Source: Christensenella sp. | GTDB lineage: Bacteria > Bacillota > Clostridia > Christensenellales > Maliibacteriaceae | Length of the DNA stretch: 9,042 bases | Direction of reading: 5' to 3' | Assembly (NCBI GenBank): GCA_019420085.1 | Contig: JAHZHV010000054.1 | Span: forward strand, 1 to 9,042 | Shown: one piece after another, positions 5,984-9,042 of the stretch | How positions within the stretch are numbered: the stretch's first letter is position 1 | Layout of the letters: each line of letters begins with the position of its first letter | The notes under the pieces: generated by a model | What the model was told of the DNA's origin: nothing | The model's input: the letters and a program-made list of their open reading frames with translations, nothing else | Databases searched by the model: none | Program-made: the position numbers and the translations under genes

Positions 5984-6020
5984 AACAAAAAAAGATCGCG
6001 TCAGCGATCTTTTTTTGTTT
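5983..6020. terminator. Bidirectional terminator shared by the rpiR-type and EamA genes
   Basis: A perfect 17-bp inverted repeat, AAACAAAAAAAGATCGC (5983-5999) and its complement (6004-6020), surrounds loop GTCA. A GATCGC/GCGATC stem has seven A before it and seven T after it, so it works in both directions. On the minus strand the transporter's last six codons form the arm and its stop TGA (6003-6001) lies in the loop. Confidence 0.93.
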
Positions 6021-6879
6021 GCGTGCGCCGTGCGTCATACAAACTGCCGAGCGCGGCGCTGCCCAGAATAAGCGCTGCGGCGATCAGATGAACCGGCTGC
6101 ATGCGCTCATTTAGAAAGACGGCCGAAAAAAGCAGTGCGGATACCGGGTCAAGATAGCTGCAAAGCGCAACACGATGCGCAGAAAGCGCGCGCACGGCGC
6201 TGAAATACAGGCAAAGCGCAAGCGCCGTATGTACAATGCCCAGCACCAGCAGGCATGCCCACTGAAGCAGAGTGGGGCACTGCCAGACGCCGCCGCCTGT
6301 TGCGCAGGCATAGATGGTCACGACGATTCCCGCGCCCAGCAGCTGAATCAGCGTGCAGGAGACGTCGTCGATGCCGCGCACGGATTTGTTGATCAATGTA
6401 ACGCCGGCATACAGGACCGCGGAAATCAGACCGCACAGCACGCCGCGCAGCGGATCGCTCCCGCCGGGGGTGACGCTGCCAAGCAGCAGCATGCCTAAAA
6501 CCGCGCCGCCAAGACACGCAAGTTTAAAAGGCGTGAGACGTTCATGATAGAACATGGCGGCGCCAAGCATGACGACAATGGGCGCGCAGTAGTATGCCAG
6601 CGTGGCAATGCTGACGTCGACAAAGCGATATGCTTCAAACAGCGCGACCCAGTTGCCGCCCATACATGCGCCGCTTAGAAGCAGCCTTGGTATAAAACGG
6701 CGCAGCGCCTGCGGATCGGGTTTGACGCGGCGGATCAGTGCGACCAAAAGCAGCGCCGCAAAGCCAAATGCGATGCGATATACGACGATTTGTGCGCTTG
6801 GCAGCGTAACGGGACGCACAATCAACGCCAGCGATCCCCAGATCAGCATGGCGGCTATGAGTTTGATGGATGCTTTCAT
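6001..6879 (-). CDS. EamA/DMT superfamily transporter
   Basis: This 292-residue protein has about ten membrane helices in two repeats typical of the drug/metabolite transporter superfamily. The first EamA unit (about 5-134) has AAMLIWGS (9-16), NWVALFEAYRFVDVSIAT (76-93), LAYYCAP (94-100) and FYHERLTP (110-117). The second (about 145-281) has LYFSAVRALSAHRVALCSYLDPVSA (split: LYFSAVRALS at 224-233, then YLDPVSA at 242-248) and FLNERM (255-260). Such proteins export or import small metabolites, often amino acids or their derivatives; the substrate cannot be told from sequence. The ATG at 6879 opens on the first helix; the longer open frame to 6966 would run through the terminator hairpin and is rejected. 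The ribosome site is weak (AAAAGG, 10-nt spacing). No convincing promoter is seen between 6880 and 6912. The 3' end is built into the shared terminator. Confidence 0.92.
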   Translation of the reverse strand: MKASIKLIAAMLIWGSLALIVRPVTLPSAQIVVYRIAFGFAALLLVALIRRVKPDPQALRRFIPRLLLSGACMGGNWVALFEAYRFVDVSIATLAYYCAPIVVMLGAAMFYHERLTPFKLACLGGAVLGMLLLGSVTPGGSDPLRGVLCGLISAVLYAGVTLINKSVRGIDDVSCTLIQLLGAGIVVTIYACATGGGVWQCPTLLQWACLLVLGIVHTALALCLYFSAVRALSAHRVALCSYLDPVSALLFSAVFLNERMQPVHLIAAALILGSAALGSLYDARRTQTKKDR

Positions 6880-6912
6880 GCGTTTGATACCTTTTTTTAC
6901 GGAACAGCTGTC

Positions 6913-6979
6913 ATCTGCAAAAAAGGCGGCCGGAAGAAACGGGGGATTTGCCCCCCATCCGGCCACGCAGTTTGCAGAT
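6913..6979 (-). terminator. Nested inverted-repeat terminator after the DUF4340 gene
   Basis: Three nested arms share one centre: ATCTGCAAA (6913-6921) with TTTGCAGAT (6971-6979), GGCCGGA (6928-6934) with TCCGGCC (6958-6964), and GGGGG (6941-6945) with CCCCC (6952-6956). Read on the minus strand, the GGCCGGA stem is followed by GCC and six T (6924-6919), giving a terminator for the gene ending at 7003. It lies 34 nt upstream of the EamA start and insulates that gene. The outer 9-bp pair is not needed for termination. Confidence 0.8.
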
Positions 6980-7002
6980 TTCTTATGAATTTGCAGTGTC
7001 GT

Positions 7003-8442
7003 TTAGGAAAAGATGCTTTGTATGCTTTCAATCCAACTGCTGATAAAATTCTTGTCAAACAGCTGAATACGCAATCCGTTGAAATCGGAAATATAGAAGC
7101 TTGCATCGTACTTGTAGAACGAAAGCGTCAGCGTGGGATACTGTGCATCGTTGCGGTGTACGACGACCGTCACTTCCGGATTGCTGTCGTCAAAGGCATT
7201 GGGGGCAAGGTTGATCGTGTCGGCATGCTCTGCACGCAGATTGTTCAGGAACAGGCGCCAGTTGTATGCGGCATCGTCATCCATCGCTTCGCCGTTGTAA
7301 TAATAGGTGTATTCGGTGGATGTGGAACCGTCCTCATTTTCCGTCTGCGTCATTTCGTAGGTAACGGTATACGTCTGATCCCCTTTGATAATATCGACGC
7401 TTTCAATTGTCGCAAGATCGACCGGCAGGGCAATGGGCGTAATGTAGTCTTCCGGACGGACTTCCCAGATACCGCTGAGGGAGCTTTGGCCCATGCGGTA
7501 GATGAACTGTCCGCCTTCCAGCATAACATAGCGCTGGTTTTCTTCTTCGCACGTGTCGCTGATCAGCAGGCGAACGCTTCCATCCGATCCGTTTTCACCA
7601 TATGCCTCATAACGGCAGGAGAGTGTAACGGCGGGATCGTCAAAGCCGTATTCGGTCATGGTCTGCGCATCTGCAATGGCAACGGGACGCTGCAGCGCAA
7701 GCGCGGTTACGGCTGAAATGTAATCGTCGTTAAACGTCACGCTGTCCATGGACAAAAGGCCGTATACCGGCGAATCGTAGAACCAGAACTCCGAGTAGTT
7801 GTACACCTGATTTGTACCGTCGGGGAAGTAGACAAAGTGTTTTTGCGAGCCGTCGCGCATTTGAACGAGAAGATCCGTGACGGAGGACTCTGTAAGGTCG
7901 GGCAGCGTTTCTACCAGCGCGAAGGAAACGGCGCCGTCTGCAAAGGAATCGTAATAGGCCTTGTCGACCAGATACGTTTCATCCGAGCCGTCCACGGCAA
8001 AGTAGTAATCCTTTGTCACGGGATTCTGCATGCCGATGGAATAAACATACTCGGCGCCGTCCTGCATTGTGACGGTCAGCGTCATCTGTGCCCGGTCAAG
8101 ACCGAAGTCGGCAGGGGAGCCGGCATCCTTTTCAAGCGTTTCGTTTGCCTGGACATTGCACAGCAGATCCAGTGCCGTAGTGACGCTGGTTTGATCCAGA
8201 GAAACGGAATCGTATCCAACGGCGTACCATTGCGACTGGGCGTCCTTTTCCAATGTCAGGTCGGAAGTATCCGTCTGTACATGGATCGATGTGACGGCGG
8301 CGGAATCCAGCTGCACGATTTCGACGCTCTGCGCCGTATCATCCGTCTCATCGGACAGATGCAGGGAATCCAAAAGGAAGTACCCGCCGATGACAAGGAA
8401 AGCGACAACGCAGAGAATAAGCAGTTTTGTTCCTTTTTTCAT
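7003..8442 (-). CDS. DUF4340 domain-containing lipid/membrane-anchored protein
   Basis: This 479-residue protein has a short basic start (MKKGTK), one membrane helix (about 7-25) and a long acidic, beta-rich part outside the membrane, with no lipobox cysteine after the helix. The features VTSIHVQTD (50-58), QWYAV (71-75), DFGLDRAQMTLTV (112-124) and YYFAVDGSDETYLVDKAYY (146-164) match DUF4340. Related signals recur at about 265-276 (YGFDDPAVTLSC) and 417-427 (FDDSNPEVTVV), suggesting three copies. DUF4340 proteins are found after GldG-type genes in ABC transport operons of Clostridia and Bacteroidetes; the function is unknown, perhaps an outer accessory subunit. The start ATG 8442-8440 has GGAGG (8451-8455) with 8-nt spacing and overlaps the upstream stop by one base (TGATG). 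The frame open to 8526 is rejected because it runs back into the upstream gene. Confidence 0.88.
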   Translation of the reverse strand: MKKGTKLLILCVVAFLVIGGYFLLDSLHLSDETDDTAQSVEIVQLDSAAVTSIHVQTDTSDLTLEKDAQSQWYAVGYDSVSLDQTSVTTALDLLCNVQANETLEKDAGSPADFGLDRAQMTLTVTMQDGAEYVYSIGMQNPVTKDYYFAVDGSDETYLVDKAYYDSFADGAVSFALVETLPDLTESSVTDLLVQMRDGSQKHFVYFPDGTNQVYNYSEFWFYDSPVYGLLSMDSVTFNDDYISAVTALALQRPVAIADAQTMTEYGFDDPAVTLSCRYEAYGENGSDGSVRLLISDTCEEENQRYVMLEGGQFIYRMGQSSLSGIWEVRPEDYITPIALPVDLATIESVDIIKGDQTYTVTYEMTQTENEDGSTSTEYTYYYNGEAMDDDAAYNWRLFLNNLRAEHADTINLAPNAFDDSNPEVTVVVHRNDAQYPTLTLSFYKYDASFYISDFNGLRIQLFDKNFISSWIESIQSIFS

Positions 8443-9042
8443 CAGCGTTTCCTCCGAAGCAGGAAGATGACGATGCCGGCCACGATGCAAACGACAGGCA
8501 CGACGATCAACAGAATGACTGCCCACATGACAACCTGAGAAGCGGTTACCGTCAGACGCTGGGCGCTAAGCGCTTTGGCGTCGATGACCACGCCGCTTGT
8601 CTCTTCGCCAAGAAGCCAGGACAGGGAGTTGAGCACAAGAACGCTGTTGCTGCCGCTGACGGCGGTATCGATATCACTTGCCATCAAAAGGCTTGTGGGG
8701 TACCAGACGATGCGTGTTTCGGTTTCGTCCACCACTTCGGAAATGGCCATACCGACGGTGAAGGGGCCTTCTTCATCTCCGGCCTCTTTTTCAAGTGTCT
8801 GAACATCGATCTTGGCAAACGCGCTTTCGCTTGTGGTCAAAAGAGGTTCCAGCACAAGCGAGCTGCGATACGAGTCAAGCGGCTTGATGATATGGCTCAG
8901 CGGGAGCATGACGTAGCGGCCATTTCCCACAAGCCCCGTGGTAATCTGATGTTCCTGGCACTGGGGGAACAGATAATACGGATAACTGGGGAAGTAATAG
9001 TTGCTGTCAGCTTCAATGACCATGCTGTTTGAAGCCTGCACG
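8442..9042 (-). CDS. GldG-family ABC transport auxiliary protein, C-terminal part (partial)
   Basis: The frame is open from the window edge to TGA at 8444-8442, giving about 199 C-terminal residues. Motifs fit the ABC-type auxiliary domain of GldG proteins (PF09822): GRYVMLPLSHIIKPL, then LLTTSESAFAKID, GPFTVGMAIS, TRIVWYPTSLLMASDID (in the place of the usual 'RlvvvGdsdFl' strand), and SVLVLNSLSWLLGEE. A single membrane helix (VVMWAVILLIVVPVVCIVAG) and a basic LLRRKR end close the protein, so the soluble part lies outside the cell and the C-terminus inside. GldG partners an ABC ATPase and an ABC-2 permease, in gliding motility in Flavobacteria and in unknown export in Firmicutes; those genes should lie beyond 9042. 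The stop overlaps the next gene's ATG, pointing to coupled translation. The N-terminus is outside the window. Confidence 0.85.
   Translation of the reverse strand, partial: VQASNSMVIEADSNYYFPSYPYYLFPQCQEHQITTGLVGNGRYVMLPLSHIIKPLDSYRSSLVLEPLLTTSESAFAKIDVQTLEKEAGDEEGPFTVGMAISEVVDETETRIVWYPTSLLMASDIDTAVSGSNSVLVLNSLSWLLGEETSGVVIDAKALSAQRLTVTASQVVMWAVILLIVVPVVCIVAGIVIFLLRRKR

Noticed and set aside
6884..6914. Minus-strand ATGACA with TATCAA as a promoter for the EamA gene
   Set aside because: The spacing is 19 bp and transcription would begin at the start codon itself, leaving no leader, although a ribosome-site-like AAAAGG lies upstream.
6880..6966. Upstream extension of the EamA protein by 29 residues
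   Set aside because: It would encode the terminator hairpin of the neighbouring operon and places no family-like sequence before the first membrane helix.
6790..7716. 308-residue plus-strand frame over the EamA start and the DUF4340 gene
   Set aside because: It crosses a strong terminator hairpin and is antisense to a recognisable DUF4340 protein; no motif is visible.
7837..8538. 233-residue plus-strand frame antisense to the DUF4340 gene
   Set aside because: No ribosome binding site or domain, and the opposite strand has a gene with clear family features and a coupled start.

Overview
The window reads as chromosomal DNA of a low-to-mid-GC Gram-positive bacterium, most likely a gut-type Clostridia member (Oscillospiraceae-like). 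The support is indirect: strong AGGAGG ribosome binding sites, a clostridial-style feo operon (two small FeoA proteins, FeoB, and a Cys-rich FeoB-associated membrane peptide), and a GldG-family/DUF4340 gene pair. No rRNA, tRNA, CRISPR array, insertion sequence or phage gene was seen. I found no wholly new multi-gene system; the points of interest are regulatory architecture and domain variants.

Left part (1-1715): the 3' end of an acyltransferase-3 type membrane protein (+) finishes at 243 and is followed by a strong hairpin terminator. Convergent to it is an AT-rich gene on the minus strand (351-1715) for a polytopic membrane protein resembling DUF6056 / GT-C glycosyltransferases. The two together suggest surface polysaccharide modification.

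Centre (1716-5070): a 202-bp divergent intergenic region carries a good sigma-A promoter with a palindrome over the expected start site. It drives feoA1-feoA2-feoB-Cys-rich peptide, a complete ferrous iron uptake operon. FeoB has an unusually long, strongly acidic loop predicted to lie outside the cell. The operon ends in a 15-bp-stem terminator whose T-tract also appears to hold the -35 box of the next gene.

Right part (5087-9042): an RpiR/MurR-family regulator with a SIS domain (+) converges on an EamA/DMT family transporter (-). Their 3' ends share one bidirectional terminator that runs into the coding end of the transporter. Beyond a 123-bp gap holding a nested inverted-repeat terminator lies a minus-strand pair coupled by a TGATG stop/start overlap. 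These are the C-terminal part of a GldG-family ABC-transport auxiliary protein, which runs off the window, and a DUF4340 protein that seems to contain three copies of its domain. The ABC ATPase and permease expected for such a system would lie beyond 9042.
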